Assembly: GCF_006439015.1 (NCBI RefSeq)
Contig: NZ_RCZG01000005.1
Span: 62,001-126,000 of the forward strand
DNA length: 64,000 nucleotides
Direction of reading: 5' to 3'
DNA from: Mycolicibacterium hodleri
GTDB taxonomy: Bacteria > Actinomycetota > Actinomycetes > Mycobacteriales > Mycobacteriaceae
Shown: positions 38,468 through 47,770 of the stretch, piece by piece
How positions within the stretch are numbered: position 1 is the first letter of the stretch
Layout of the letters: every line of letters begins with the position of its first letter
The notes under the pieces: generated by a model
Told to the model about the DNA's origin: nothing
Database searches by the model: none
What the model saw: only the letters and a program-made list of their open reading frames with translations
Made by a program: the position numbers and the translations under genes

Positions 38468-39339
38468 ACGAGATCCTCGGTTCCCAGAGCCTTGGTGTAA
38501 GCGAGCACGCCGACGACGATCAGGGCCATCAGACCGAGGCTCAGCGCCGCGGCGGCCGGATAGTCGCGCACGATGAGGAACTGCTTCTGAATGACCGTGC
38601 CGATCATCGTCGTCTGCGTGCTCCCGAGGTATTCGGCGTTGATGAAGTCGCCGACCGACGGGATGAACACCAGCAGGCTGCCCGCGAGGGCACCCGGCAA
38701 CGACAGCGGCAGGATGACCTTGCGGAACGATCCCCACGCCGACGAGTACAGGTCCTTCGACGCTTCGATGAGACGAGGATCGATCTTCTCGAGGCTGACG
38801 TACAGCGGCAGGATCATGAAGACGATCCAGTTGTACGTGAGCCCGCCCACCACCGCATAACCCGTGGACAGCAAGCGGCCCTGTTCGGGCAGCAGGCCTA
38901 CCGAACCGAGCGTGCTGACCAGGAAGCCGTCATCGGCGAGGATGGTCTTCCACGCCAAGGTCCGGATCAGGAACGTGATGAAGAACGGCAGGATGACCAG
39001 GCCGAGGATCAGGTTCTTGTAGCGGCCCGCCTTGAAGGCGATCACGTAGGCGAGGGGGAATGCCAGCAGCAGACACAACACCGTGGTCGCCAAGGCGTAC
39101 CCGAAGGACCTCAGGATCGGGTCCTGGTAGGCGCTGAACGCATGCGTGTAGTTGCTGAAGTTCCAGTCGAACGTCAGCGTGGGCAGATAAATCGAGCCCT
39201 CCGTCGACGACAACGACGTCGTGAACAAGGAGATGAACGGCACCACGAAGAACACGGCGAGGTAGGCCAACGCCGGGAAGATCATCAGGTACGGCGTCCA
39301 CTTGCTCTGCTGCCTGCTGGTGCTGGCAACCCCCGCCAT
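38464..39339 (-). CDS. potB: Spermidine/putrescine ABC transporter permease PotB
   Basis: 291 residues, six transmembrane segments. The EAA loop is IEASKDLYSSAWGSFRKVIL, with PGALAGSLLVFIPSVGDFIN typical of PotB/PotH. Starts 2 bp after the potD stop and overlaps potC by 4 bp. Forms the membrane channel with PotC. Confidence 0.93.
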   Translation of the reverse strand: MAGVASTSRQQSKWTPYLMIFPALAYLAVFFVVPFISLFTTSLSSTEGSIYLPTLTFDWNFSNYTHAFSAYQDPILRSFGYALATTVLCLLLAFPLAYVIAFKAGRYKNLILGLVILPFFITFLIRTLAWKTILADDGFLVSTLGSVGLLPEQGRLLSTGYAVVGGLTYNWIVFMILPLYVSLEKIDPRLIEASKDLYSSAWGSFRKVILPLSLPGALAGSLLVFIPSVGDFINAEYLGSTQTTMIGTVIQKQFLIVRDYPAAAALSLGLMALIVVGVLAYTKALGTEDLV

Positions 39340-39341
39340 CG

Positions 39342-40535
39342 TCAGCCGCCGGTGACAGCGGCGTAGGCGGTGTTGTATTCCTGGGTTTGCTCATCGGTGA
39401 GCGCCGGCCAGGACTTGACGTTGTCGAGCACCGATTTCGGCGGGTTGATCAGCGGGTTCGACGCGAGCTTCGGATCGAGCTTGTTCAGCTCGTCGGTCAT
39501 GTCCGACAGCACGGGCACGTACTGGACGAAGGCGATGAGCTTGGCGTAGTTGGCGCGGTCGTAGACGTAGTTGATCCACTCCTCGGCGGCCTTCTGGTTC
39601 TGCGTGGTGTACGGGATCACCATCGTGTCCACGAAGGTGGTTCCGCCCGACTCGGGCACGACGAACTTCAGGTCGGGATTGTCGGCCTGCAGCTGCACCA
39701 CGTCGCCGGAGTAGGCCTGCGCGATCGCCACATTGCCCGCCGCCAGGTCGTCGGCGTAGTCGTTGCCGGTGAAACGTCGAATCTGCCCCTTGGCCTTCTG
39801 TTCCTTGACCAGGTCGACCGCCTTCTGGATCGCCTCGCTCGTCGGCTTCTCCGGGGAGTTGCCCTGGGACAGCATCAGCATCCCGAGCGCGTCCTGACTG
39901 TCGGAGAACAGGCTGACCTTGCCCTTGTAGGCGGGATCCCACAGGTCGTCGATCTTGGTGATGTCGCGTCCGGTCGCGGCCTTGTTGTAGGCCAGCCCGA
40001 CGAGGCCGGACATGTACGGCGCGGTGTACTTGCGACCCGGGTCGACGCTGGCCTCCAGCAGGTCCGGGCGAAGGTTGTCGAAGTTCTTCACCCGGTCGTG
40101 GTTGATCTCGTTGAGCCACTTCAGGCCCATGAGGCGCGCCGCCATGAAGGTCGTGGGCACGGCCAGGTCGGCGCCGATGTCCTGTCGCCGTGACAGCGGC
40201 TCCTTGACCTTGGCGAACCACTGCTCGTTGTCGTTGAAGTCCTCCTTGTAGTCCACGGTGAGGCCGCTGGACTTCTGGAAGGCGGCGACGAACCCGTCGG
40301 CCATGTAGAGCGGCCAGTTGGAGATGCGCAGGTTGCCGGTGGCGGGCGAGCCATCGTCGGACGGCGCGGTCGAGCCTGCGCTGGACGACGAATCCTTCGA
40401 GCCGCAGGCCGCGAGGAAGGAGCCGCCGAGTGCCAGGGCTCCGGCCGCAGCGGCGCCGCCGCCGATGAACCGCCTGCGGGACGTCCGGGCCGCCGCCAGC
40501 TGCGCCATCACACGCGCGTCGATCTCTTTCGTCAT
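39342..40535 (-). CDS. potD: Polyamine-binding lipoprotein PotD, Tat-exported
   Basis: 397-residue substrate-binding protein of the PotD/PotF family. The N-terminus carries a twin-arginine motif (SRRRFIGGG, Arg20-22) and a lipobox LAAC with Cys44, so it is probably exported folded through Tat and anchored as a lipoprotein. Mature part: LRISNWPLYMADGFVAAFQK, LDLDDLWDPAYKGKVSLF-type segment (here KIDDLWDPAYKGKVSLF), and VVPESGGTTFVDTMVIP. The specific ligand (spermidine, putrescine or other) is not certain. Confidence 0.92.
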   Translation of the reverse strand: MTKEIDARVMAQLAAARTSRRRFIGGGAAAAGALALGGSFLAACGSKDSSSSAGSTAPSDDGSPATGNLRISNWPLYMADGFVAAFQKSSGLTVDYKEDFNDNEQWFAKVKEPLSRRQDIGADLAVPTTFMAARLMGLKWLNEINHDRVKNFDNLRPDLLEASVDPGRKYTAPYMSGLVGLAYNKAATGRDITKIDDLWDPAYKGKVSLFSDSQDALGMLMLSQGNSPEKPTSEAIQKAVDLVKEQKAKGQIRRFTGNDYADDLAAGNVAIAQAYSGDVVQLQADNPDLKFVVPESGGTTFVDTMVIPYTTQNQKAAEEWINYVYDRANYAKLIAFVQYVPVLSDMTDELNKLDPKLASNPLINPPKSVLDNVKSWPALTDEQTQEYNTAYAAVTGG

Positions 40536-40588
40536 GGGTCTAGTGCCTTTCGTAGTCCAAGGAGGTCGGCTTCTGGTGACGTCGCAGA

Positions 40589-41806
40589 TCAGGAATCGTC
40601 GAGCATGTCCTCCAGAGCTCCCGTAGTGGGGATGTCCGCCGCAGGGAGCACCAGTGAAGCGTCTGGGGACCAGCTGACGTGCACGTCATCGCCCGGTCGG
40701 AGCATGGGGAGATCCTGCTCCGGGCCGACGTGCGCGAGGATGGCCGATCCGTCGGAAGACCGCAGCGACATCCGGACGACGGGTCCTTGAAAGGTCATGT
40801 CGGCGATGGTGGCTGGCACCGTCGCGACGTCGCCAGTCGGCTGGTCCATCGAGACGCGGACTCGTTCGGGGCGGACCATGAGCGAGGCTTCACCGCCCGA
40901 CTCGATCTTCGTGTCGCCCGGCCTGGCCCTCAGCGTGGTGCCCAGCACGGACAGTTCCGCGTACTCGCCGTCCATGCCCTTTTGGCGGCCTGACCACAGA
41001 TTGGCCTGCCCGATGAAACTCGCCACGAACACCGACGACGGCCTGTCATAGATCTCGGTGGGAGTGCCGATCTGCTCGACGTTGCCTGCGTTCATCACCG
41101 CGATGCGGTCACTCATCGTCAGGGCTTCTTCTTGATCGTGGGTCACGTAGACGAAGGTGATACCCACCTCGCGCTGGATTCGCTTGAGTTCGAACTGCAT
41201 CACGTGCCGCAATTTGAGGTCGAGTGCGCCCAGAGGTTCGTCGAGGAGCAGCGCACTCGGGTAGTTGACCAGCGCCCGCGCCAAGGCCACCCGCTGTTGC
41301 TGGCCGCCGGAGAGCTGGGCGGGCCTGCGCTTGGCGAAGTCGGACAGTCGGACGATCTCGAGCAACTCGTCGACGCTGCGTTTCACCTCGGCCTTGCTCT
41401 TCTTCATGCTGCGCGGTCCGTACGCGACGTTGTCCCACACGGACATGTGCGGGAACAGCGCGTAGTGCTGGAACACCGTGTTGACGTTGCGCTTGTAGGG
41501 CGGCGTATGTGACACGTCTTCGCCCTCGAGTCGGATCGCACCGCTGGTCGGGGTCTCGAATCCGGCGATCATGCGAAGCGTCGTGGTCTTGCCGCAACCC
41601 GACGGGCCGAGCATCGAGAAGAACTCGCCCGACGCGATGGAGAAGTCGGCGTCCATCACGGCCACGTAATCGTCGAATCGCTTCGTCACGTGGTCGATTT
41701 CGATGACCGGTTGACCCGGCTCGCGAGTGCCCGGCTGCAGGCCCGTCGTGCTGTCGACGGCGGTGCTATGTGTTCCGCTCAGGACGACCTCCCTGGTCTT
41801 CGGCAC
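40589..41806 (-). CDS. potA: Polyamine ABC transporter ATPase PotA
   Basis: 405 residues. Walker [10 protein letters not shown], signature LSGGQQQR, Walker [13 protein letters not shown], switch histidine in THDQEEAL; a C-terminal OB-like TOBE domain follows ([12 protein letters not shown]). Energises PotBC. First gene of the leftward operon, 53 bp upstream of potD. About 25 residues precede the usual start of the ATPase core ([11 protein letters not shown]), so ATG 41806 may be slightly too long. Confidence 0.93.
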   Translation of the reverse strand: MPKTREVVLSGTHSTAVDSTTGLQPGTREPGQPVIEIDHVTKRFDDYVAVMDADFSIASGEFFSMLGPSGCGKTTTLRMIAGFETPTSGAIRLEGEDVSHTPPYKRNVNTVFQHYALFPHMSVWDNVAYGPRSMKKSKAEVKRSVDELLEIVRLSDFAKRRPAQLSGGQQQRVALARALVNYPSALLLDEPLGALDLKLRHVMQFELKRIQREVGITFVYVTHDQEEALTMSDRIAVMNAGNVEQIGTPTEIYDRPSSVFVASFIGQANLWSGRQKGMDGEYAELSVLGTTLRARPGDTKIESGGEASLMVRPERVRVSMDQPTGDVATVPATIADMTFQGPVVRMSLRSSDGSAILAHVGPEQDLPMLRPGDDVHVSWSPDASLVLPAADIPTTGALEDMLDDS

Positions 41807-42019
41807 GAAATAGGCCCCGGAGGGCGAACTCTGGCCGTAACAGCCCCGTGCGCTGTGGGGTAAACCTTCGCCGATCTAGATCATGTTCGCAAGCGATTCC
41901 GCAACAAATTTACATTTGAACAAGGGAATCCCTCGCTGCGAAGGTAGCTATAGCGCCGATTTCGCTTGCGAGCGGTAGCGGTGAGCGATCGCCGAAGACG
42001 CCCGTGATCGAATGAGTGC
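41807..42019. promoter_or_regulatory. Divergent promoter region between potA and the cytosine-type permease
   Basis: 213 bp separating two divergently transcribed transporter genes. Locally AT-richer around 41880-41960 (CGCAACAAATTTACATTTGA). AAATTTACATTT is a short near-palindrome. No operator could be assigned. Confidence 0.35.
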
Positions 42020-43585
42020 ATGGCACAGGAAGTCACCGCTTCAGGACTGGCGCCGGGCGCACCGCGGAGCGCGCTCACCGCATCGCCGTTCAGTGGCAAG
42101 ACCCCGGACGGTGTCGGCGACCTGTCTGTCGAGACCCACGGCATCGCGCCGGTACCCGGGGACCGGCGGTACGGCACTCCACGCAGGCTCTTCACGGTCT
42201 GGTTTGCCCCCCAGGTCAACATGACCGGTGTCTTCACGGGCGCGCTGGCGATCGTGCTGGGACTCGGATTCTGGCTCGGGCTGCTCGCAATGGTCATCGG
42301 CACGCTTCTCGGGTCGCTCGTGGTCGGCTATCTGTCGACGTGGGGGCCCCGGACCGGCACGGCCCAGTTGCCGAGCTCGCGGATGGCCTTCGGCGGTGGC
42401 GTGGTGCTGCCAGCGGCGCTGCAGTGGCTGTCATCGATCGCGTGGGATGCATTGGTCGGCTTGTTCGGCGGCGAAGCACTGGCGTTGCTGCTCGGCATCC
42501 CGTTCTGGGCGGCCGTCCTGATCGTCCTCGGCGTTCAAGGTGTGGTCGGCTACTTCGGTTACGAGGTCATCCACCGACTGCAGGCGGTGTTGACCGTGGT
42601 GTTGCTCGTAACTTTCGTCGTGTTCGCCGTCAAGCTCGTGGGCGGGCACGACATCGTGACCGCGCCGGTAGCGCAGGGTCCCGATCTCATCGGTGCCTTC
42701 GTTCTCGAGGTGACGATCTCGCTCAGCCTCGCGGTGTCATGGGCTAGCTACGCCTCCGACTTCAGTCGGTACCTCCCCGCGCAGTCATCGCGACTGAGCG
42801 TCTTCGGATACACGTTCGCCGGGATCTTCGTCGCCTATATATTCGTGCAAGGGATCGGCATCGCGGCAGGCGACCTCGTTTCGGAGCAGACCGCCGAGGG
42901 AGTGCGAACCGTGATGGGTGGCGGCTTCCTCGGTGGATTGGCGCTGCTGATCATCGCGCTGGCATCCATCGGCTCCGGAGTGATGAACGACTACAGCGGA
43001 TCGCTGGCACTTCAAACGCTGGGAGTCAGGGTTCGCAGACCGTTGTCGTCGGTGGTCGTGACGGTGATGGCGTTCGGTCTCATCCTGTGGCTGCACGCCG
43101 CGGACACCGCGGCACGCTTCCAGAACCTCCTGCTGTTCGTCAGCTACTGGATTCCGGCGTTCGTGGCGATCGTGTCGGTGGACTGGTGGGTGCGCCGACG
43201 AGCGCTTGCGCGAGGAGCCGACGGGTCCGGACGAGCGCTTGCGCGAGGAGCCGACGGGTCCGGACGAGCGCTTGCGCGAGGAGCCGACGGGCCCCGACGA
43301 GCGCTTGCGCGAGGAGCCGACTTCATCGATCCCGCGCAGGAGTACACGCCGCGGGCCGATGCGATTGCCGCCGTGGTGACCTTCGTGGTGGCCTACGCCG
43401 TGGCAGTGCCATTCATGGACACCTCGATCTTCGTCGGTGCCGTCGCCGAGAAGTGGCACGGCGCCGACGTCGCGTACTTCGTGAACTTCGTCGTGGCGCT
43501 GGTGCTCTACGGGGGCTATCGCGCGGCTCGTCGCGGGCGCTACGACCGAGCATCCGACCCAGTACCCGACGCCGCGCCAAACTGA
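42020..43585 (+). CDS. NCS1-family cytosine/purine permease carrying an in-frame tandem-repeat insertion
   Basis: 521 residues, about twelve hydrophobic segments of a nucleobase:cation symporter-1 transporter. Recognisable: PVPGDRRYGTPRRLFTVWFA, ALQWLSSIAWDALVGLFGGE, LAVSWASYASDFSRYLP (ligand region) and LLLFVSYWIPAFVAIVSVDWW. Between two late transmembrane segments an extra loop of four near-identical 11-residue units (RALARGADGSG type) is inserted, encoded by the 33-bp repeat at 43198-43320. Without it the protein would be near 477 residues, the normal family size. The loop should face the cytoplasm or outside between segments 10 and 11. Confidence 0.87.
   Translation: MAQEVTASGLAPGAPRSALTASPFSGKTPDGVGDLSVETHGIAPVPGDRRYGTPRRLFTVWFAPQVNMTGVFTGALAIVLGLGFWLGLLAMVIGTLLGSLVVGYLSTWGPRTGTAQLPSSRMAFGGGVVLPAALQWLSSIAWDALVGLFGGEALALLLGIPFWAAVLIVLGVQGVVGYFGYEVIHRLQAVLTVVLLVTFVVFAVKLVGGHDIVTAPVAQGPDLIGAFVLEVTISLSLAVSWASYASDFSRYLPAQSSRLSVFGYTFAGIFVAYIFVQGIGIAAGDLVSEQTAEGVRTVMGGGFLGGLALLIIALASIGSGVMNDYSGSLALQTLGVRVRRPLSSVVVTVMAFGLILWLHAADTAARFQNLLLFVSYWIPAFVAIVSVDWWVRRRALARGADGSGRALARGADGSGRALARGADGPRRALARGADFIDPAQEYTPRADAIAAVVTFVVAYAVAVPFMDTSIFVGAVAEKWHGADVAYFVNFVVALVLYGGYRAARRGRYDRASDPVPDAAPN
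43198..43320 (+). repeat. 33-bp tandem repeat inside the permease gene
   Basis: 3.7 copies: 43198-43230, 43231-43263, 43264-43296 and partial 43297-43320, each starting ACGAGCGCTTGCGCGAGGAG. Copies 1 and 2 are identical and copy 3 has a few changes. 33 bp equals 11 codons, so copy number can change without shifting frame. The motif ACGAGCG...GCG.GAG is similar in flavour to the 35-bp unit at 12521-12625. Confidence 0.9.
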
Positions 43586-43650
43586 CGGTTTTCAAGCCGA
43601 TTGAGCGGGTAGATTTTCCGAGTAGTTCCGGTAGCCGAAAAGGACAACGC

Positions 43651-44133
43651 ATGCGCGCACTCACCCTGGCCAAGACTGCAGGTGCCTCCGCGGCCACAGC
43701 CGTCATCGGTGGTCTCGCGACCGGCCCGGCCGTGCAATCCCACTGGTACGAGACGCTGCGCAAGCCCAGTTTCCAGCCCCCGAGGCAGGCCTTCCCCATC
43801 GTGTGGCCCCTGCTGTACGCCGACGTTGCCGTGGTCTCGGCCGCGACCATCGACGAACTCAACGACCGGGGGCAGGTGCAGGATGCTCGAAAGTTCGCCG
43901 GTCTACTCGCCCTGAACCTCGTGCTCAACGGCAGCTGGTCGTGGCTCTTCTTCAACCGCCGCCAGCTCGGTCCGTCGGCGGTGCTCGCCGGCGCGCTCGC
44001 CGTCAGCAGCGCCGACCTGACTCGCCGTGCGGTCCACGTCAACGGCACGTCGGCGAGGGCGCTGTGGCCCTATCCGCTGTGGTGCACGTTCGCGACGGCG
44101 CTGTCGAGCCGCATCTGGTGGCTGAACCGTTGA
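43651..44133 (+). CDS. tspO: TspO/MBR family membrane protein
   Basis: 160 residues, five hydrophobic segments. The family signatures are WYETLRKPSFQPPRQAFPIVW and NLVLNGSWSWLFFNRRQLGP. TspO proteins bind porphyrins, cholesterol and related ligands; roles in tetrapyrrole handling and stress are described elsewhere. ATG 43651 with AAAAGGA just upstream; the apparent longer frame from 43087 lies inside the permease gene. Confidence 0.92.
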   Translation: MRALTLAKTAGASAATAVIGGLATGPAVQSHWYETLRKPSFQPPRQAFPIVWPLLYADVAVVSAATIDELNDRGQVQDARKFAGLLALNLVLNGSWSWLFFNRRQLGPSAVLAGALAVSSADLTRRAVHVNGTSARALWPYPLWCTFATALSSRIWWLNR

Positions 44134-44144
44134 GCTGATCGCTT

Positions 44145-45287
44145 TCAGCGGATGGTCGTGAAGAACGCCCGCACATCGTCAACCCATAGTTCGGGCTGTT
44201 CGAAGGCCGCGAAGTGACCTCCGCGAGGCATCGTGGTCCAGTGCGTGATGTTGTAGTTGGCTTCGCACCAGGCGCGGGGCGGGCGACTGATCTCCTTGGG
44301 GAAGGACGCGACGCCCGTCGGTAATTCGACGCGGCCGCCCGACCCGAAGGCTGCCATGCTCTCCCAGTACAGGCGAGCCGACGATGCGCCGGATGCGGTC
44401 ACCCAGTACAACATCACGTTGTCGAGCAGCTCGTCGCGGCTGAGCGCGTTCTCGGGGTGGCCGTCGCAGTCGGTCCATGACCAAAACTTCTCGATGATCC
44501 AAGCCAGTTGTGCGACAGGGGAATCCACCAGCCCGTAACCGAGCGTCTGCGGTCGGGTGGCCTGCTGCTTGAAGTAGCCCGAATCGACGTCGCGGTAGTG
44601 CTTCAGCGCTGCGAGCGCGGTCTTCTCCTCGTCGGTCGGCTTCTCGACAGCGCCCGTCGGAGGCCTGCCGCTCGGCATGTTCGTGTGGATTCCGATGCAG
44701 TGACCGATGTTTCGTCCGATGTCGGTCGTGACGGCTGCACCCCAATCGCCGCCCTGTGCCCCGTACCGGTCGTAGCCGAGCCGGACCATCAGTGTCTCCC
44801 ATGCCTGCGCGATCCTGTTGGTATTCCACCCCGTCGAGGTCGGTTTCCCCGAGAACCCATAACCCGGCAACGACGGGCACACCACGTGAAAGGCGTCCTG
44901 TGCCCTGCCGCCGTGAGCAGTGGGGTCGGTGAGCGGTGCGATGACCTTGTGAAACTCGACGATCGAGCCCGGCCAGCCGTGCGTGATGACGAGGGGTAGG
45001 GCGTCGGGATGCCGAGATCGCTGATGAACGAAGTGAATTGAGAGACCATCGATTTCAGTGGTGAACTGATCGAACCGATTCAACGCTGCCTCACGGGGTC
45101 GCCAGTCGTAGTCGTTGCCCCAGTACGCCGCGAGTTCGCGGGCGTACGCCAGTGGGATGCCCTGGCTCCAGTCGTCCACACACTCCGGTTCCGGCCACCT
45201 GGTGTTGGCGAGACGTCGGCGCAGATCGGCCAGCACGTCGTCGGGCACGTCGATGCGGAATGGCTCAACGGTCGTCATGGTCGCCAT
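44145..45287 (-). CDS. Juvenile-hormone-type epoxide hydrolase
   Basis: 380 residues, alpha/beta hydrolase of the EHN class. Starts with the N-terminal extension FRIDVPDDVLADLRRRLANT; oxyanion motif THGWPGSIVEF; nucleophile aspartate in AQGGDWGAAV; histidine in MPRGGHFAAFEQP. Converts epoxides to diols. It precedes no obvious pathway genes. Starts 4 bp from the adenylate cyclase stop in the same direction and is probably co-transcribed with it. Confidence 0.92.
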   Translation of the reverse strand: MATMTTVEPFRIDVPDDVLADLRRRLANTRWPEPECVDDWSQGIPLAYARELAAYWGNDYDWRPREAALNRFDQFTTEIDGLSIHFVHQRSRHPDALPLVITHGWPGSIVEFHKVIAPLTDPTAHGGRAQDAFHVVCPSLPGYGFSGKPTSTGWNTNRIAQAWETLMVRLGYDRYGAQGGDWGAAVTTDIGRNIGHCIGIHTNMPSGRPPTGAVEKPTDEEKTALAALKHYRDVDSGYFKQQATRPQTLGYGLVDSPVAQLAWIIEKFWSWTDCDGHPENALSRDELLDNVMLYWVTASGASSARLYWESMAAFGSGGRVELPTGVASFPKEISRPPRAWCEANYNITHWTTMPRGGHFAAFEQPELWVDDVRAFFTTIR

Positions 45288-45291
45288 TCTG

Positions 45292-46797
45292 CTACCCCCC
45301 GTTACGGGGGATCGACACCCGGGTGGGTTCGGCCCGTCCCCGCAGGACTGCCGAGCCGTGGGTGGCCCAGTGTCCTCGTTCGCCGTCGTCGGCGCGGCTG
45401 ATGGCCGCGCCGGAGGCCATGGCGCGGCCGGGGATGGACTTGGCGCAGTCGGCGAGTCGCGCGGCTTCGTTCACGGGATCGCCGATCACCGTGTACTCGT
45501 AGCGGTTTGCGGCACCGATGTTGCCTGCGAAGACGGGCCCGGCCGACACGCCGATGCCGAAGTCGACGACCGGCAGCTTGCGGAGGTCTGCGCAGAGGGC
45601 GCGGGCGGTTGCGAGCGCCGCATCGGCAGGGTGGTCCCTTCCGAAGACGACCAGTGCCGCGTCACCCTGGAATTGGTTGATCGAACCCGCGTCGTCGTCG
45701 ACTGCGGCGACGACGATCTGGAAGAAGTCGTTGAGGATCGCGGCCACTTCGGGTGGGCTCAGCGTGGCGGCCAACGTGGTGGAGCCTGCGAGGTCGATGA
45801 AGAGGATCGCCACGTCGCGAACCTCTCCGGTCAGTGAGTCGTCGCCCTCCATCGCCAGCCTGGCTACGGAGGGACCGACGTGTCGACCAAACAGGTCGCG
45901 GATGCGGTCGCGCTCGGCGAGACCCTTCACCATGCTGTTGAATCCCCGCTGCAGGTTGCCGATCTCGGACTGCTCGTAGACGTCGACGGTGCGTCCGATG
46001 CGTCCCGCTTCGACTTCGGCCATGCCGTCGACCACATCCCGGACGGGATCCGCGATCGAGCCCGCCACCAGGATGAGCGCGCGCAACCCGAGCAGAACCG
46101 AGACCACCGCCAGCACGACGATGGGAACGTCGACCGACGCCGTCGTCGGGATCAACCAGCCCTGCGCCTTGCACAGGATCAGCCCCACGATCGTCGCGCT
46201 GGGCAGTGCGCTGTTGACCAACCACATCACCACCAGTCGGGTCGCGATGCCGGGTGCGGTGATGCGGTCGTTCGAGGCTTCCTCGGTGGCGGCCGCCACG
46301 ACGGGTCGATAGGTGCGCTGGGTGAACAGGAGGCTGGTGCTCACGGTCGACGTCGAGCCGAAGCCGACCGCGAAGGCGATCAGCAGCGCTGGGCCGATGC
46401 CCGCGTCGACGTTGGGCGCCAGCATCACGGCGCCGCTGACGCCCCACGTCGCGAGTAGCAGCACGGACTGATGCCGCACGATGTTGATCCCTCGGCGACG
46501 CTGCTCGACGTCGGGCGTGTTCCCGGCGACGAACCAGCGCAGGGACGGCGCGATCTGCCGGTACCCACCGACCGAGACCACGACGGTGCCCGCCACGACG
46601 ACTACGGCGAGCAGGATCAGGTTCGACCGGGTCAGCAGCACCTGGGTGTTGCCGAACGTCTGCCCGGTCAGGGACCACACGACCGCGAGGACCTCGGCGG
46701 TGGTCATCAGGTGTGCAAACGTCAGTCCCGTCGCGTAGCGCGCGCCGAGAGTCGCCGTCGACGACCGCCGTGGCTCACCCGCTTCGTCGTGCGGCAT
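45292..46797 (-). CDS. Membrane class III adenylate cyclase with six TM segments and HAMP
   Basis: 501 residues: six hydrophobic segments (about 25-250), a HAMP module (SIADPVRDVVDGMAEVEAGR) and a class III cyclase domain. Metal aspartates are in LFIDLAGST and QGDAALVVFG; the transition-state Asn and Arg are in GDPVNEAARLAD. At the position where adenylate cyclases usually have the ATP-base lysine (K-x-x-G-D) this protein has Gln in NQFQGD. Resembles the Rv1318c-Rv1320c/Rv3645 group. Overlaps the upstream marR-type gene by 23 bp. Confidence 0.88.
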   Translation of the reverse strand: MPHDEAGEPRRSSTATLGARYATGLTFAHLMTTAEVLAVVWSLTGQTFGNTQVLLTRSNLILLAVVVVAGTVVVSVGGYRQIAPSLRWFVAGNTPDVEQRRRGINIVRHQSVLLLATWGVSGAVMLAPNVDAGIGPALLIAFAVGFGSTSTVSTSLLFTQRTYRPVVAAATEEASNDRITAPGIATRLVVMWLVNSALPSATIVGLILCKAQGWLIPTTASVDVPIVVLAVVSVLLGLRALILVAGSIADPVRDVVDGMAEVEAGRIGRTVDVYEQSEIGNLQRGFNSMVKGLAERDRIRDLFGRHVGPSVARLAMEGDDSLTGEVRDVAILFIDLAGSTTLAATLSPPEVAAILNDFFQIVVAAVDDDAGSINQFQGDAALVVFGRDHPADAALATARALCADLRKLPVVDFGIGVSAGPVFAGNIGAANRYEYTVIGDPVNEAARLADCAKSIPGRAMASGAAISRADDGERGHWATHGSAVLRGRAEPTRVSIPRNGG

Positions 46798-47296
46798 GTT
46801 GGCGCCGTTCCTGGTTGCTCGGGGCGCCGACCCCGACGTCCGTCACCGCTTCGGTACGCGTACGCAGGCGTTCGGCGCTCACGGCCAGGAAGTCGAGGAT
46901 GACGGCCAGTTCCGTGTCGGAGTAACGCTGCCACAACTGGGATGCCGACCGTTGCCATGACGCGAAGAACTCGTTGTCGGTGAGCTCGCCGACCTCGGCG
47001 TGCAGTACGGCCCTTCGCCGGTCGGCGGGGTCGGGCTCGCGGCGCAGGAATCCCTTGGCGGCAAGTCGTTCGATCAGGTTCGTCACCGACGCGGCGGCCA
47101 GACCCGTGTGGTGACCGAGGTCTCCGGCGCTCATGGGGCCGAGTCGCTCGAGAACTCCGAGTGCCTTGTAGTCGGTGGGATGCAGGCCCAGTCGAGTGGC
47201 CAACGCGGAGTGGAACAGGACCGCGGCATCACTGTGCTCGCGACCGGCGCGACGAAGCTGTGCGAGAAGCTCTGTCCTCGAAGGTTTCTCGTTCAT
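46775..47296 (-). CDS. MarR-family transcriptional regulator
   Basis: 173 residues from ATG 47296. Winged helix: HPTDYKALGVLERLGPMSAG, LAAASVTNLIERLAAKGFLR with basic wing EPDPADRRRAVL. ATGA overlap with the preceding membrane-protein gene (47293-47296). The 20-bp perfect palindrome TATTACGACCGCTCGTAATA at 47751-47770, just upstream of that gene, is a plausible operator, giving autoregulation of the two-gene unit and perhaps of the cyclase behind it. Confidence 0.88.
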   Translation of the reverse strand: MNEKPSRTELLAQLRRAGREHSDAAVLFHSALATRLGLHPTDYKALGVLERLGPMSAGDLGHHTGLAAASVTNLIERLAAKGFLRREPDPADRRRAVLHAEVGELTDNEFFASWQRSASQLWQRYSDTELAVILDFLAVSAERLRTRTEAVTDVGVGAPSNQERRQHAARRSG

Positions 47297-47742
47297 GATG
47301 CGACCACCAGAGCGGTGAGGGTCGCGGCGCAGGTGACGGCGTCGAGGGGGAGTCGTAGCAAGCTGCGTCTCGACCACCGCACGGCGGCATCGCGATCGAT
47401 GGTCGCGGGGTCGGCCTTCTCGAACGCGACCGCCTTGGGGATGAAGTCGGCGAACGACCAGATCCGCATGGCCACGTGACCTGCCGTCGCGACGAGCAGC
47501 GCGGTTCGCACCTGGGGATCGGTCCAGCACGTGACGACTGCGGTGATCAGCGCGACCTCGAACGCCGCATGCGCGGGAATCCAGAACCTGCGGCGCGAGA
47601 CACCGCCGTTACGCGGCTGGACGATCGCCGGACGCTTGGGCCAGACCGGATCGAGGACGCGGTATTCGTATAGCCCGCCGCCGAGTTGAGCGCACGCAAG
47701 GAACGCGAGGACGGCGAGCAGGACGACGACCGGGTTGGACAC
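47293..47742 (-). CDS. Four-helix membrane protein (DUF1772-like), partner of the MarR regulator
   Basis: 149 residues from GTG 47742; the longer frame from 47970 contains no family sequence. About four hydrophobic segments: VVVLLAVLAFLACAQLGGGL, IPAHAAFEVALITAVVTCW, TALLVATAGHVAMRIWSFAD and the C-terminal AVTCAATLTALVVAS. Resembles small membrane proteins often paired with MarR or TetR genes. Function unknown. First gene of the unit downstream of the palindrome. Confidence 0.7.
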   Translation of the reverse strand: MSNPVVVLLAVLAFLACAQLGGGLYEYRVLDPVWPKRPAIVQPRNGGVSRRRFWIPAHAAFEVALITAVVTCWTDPQVRTALLVATAGHVAMRIWSFADFIPKAVAFEKADPATIDRDAAVRWSRRSLLRLPLDAVTCAATLTALVVAS

Positions 47743-47750
47743 GCGGCAAT

Positions 47751-47770
47751 TATTACGACCGCTCGTAATA
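47751..47770. promoter_or_regulatory. Perfect palindrome, candidate MarR operator
   Basis: TATTACGA-N4-TCGTAATA, 8-bp arms, 9 bp before the GTG start of the membrane-protein/MarR unit. Symmetry and spacing fit MarR-dimer sites. Confidence 0.7.
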
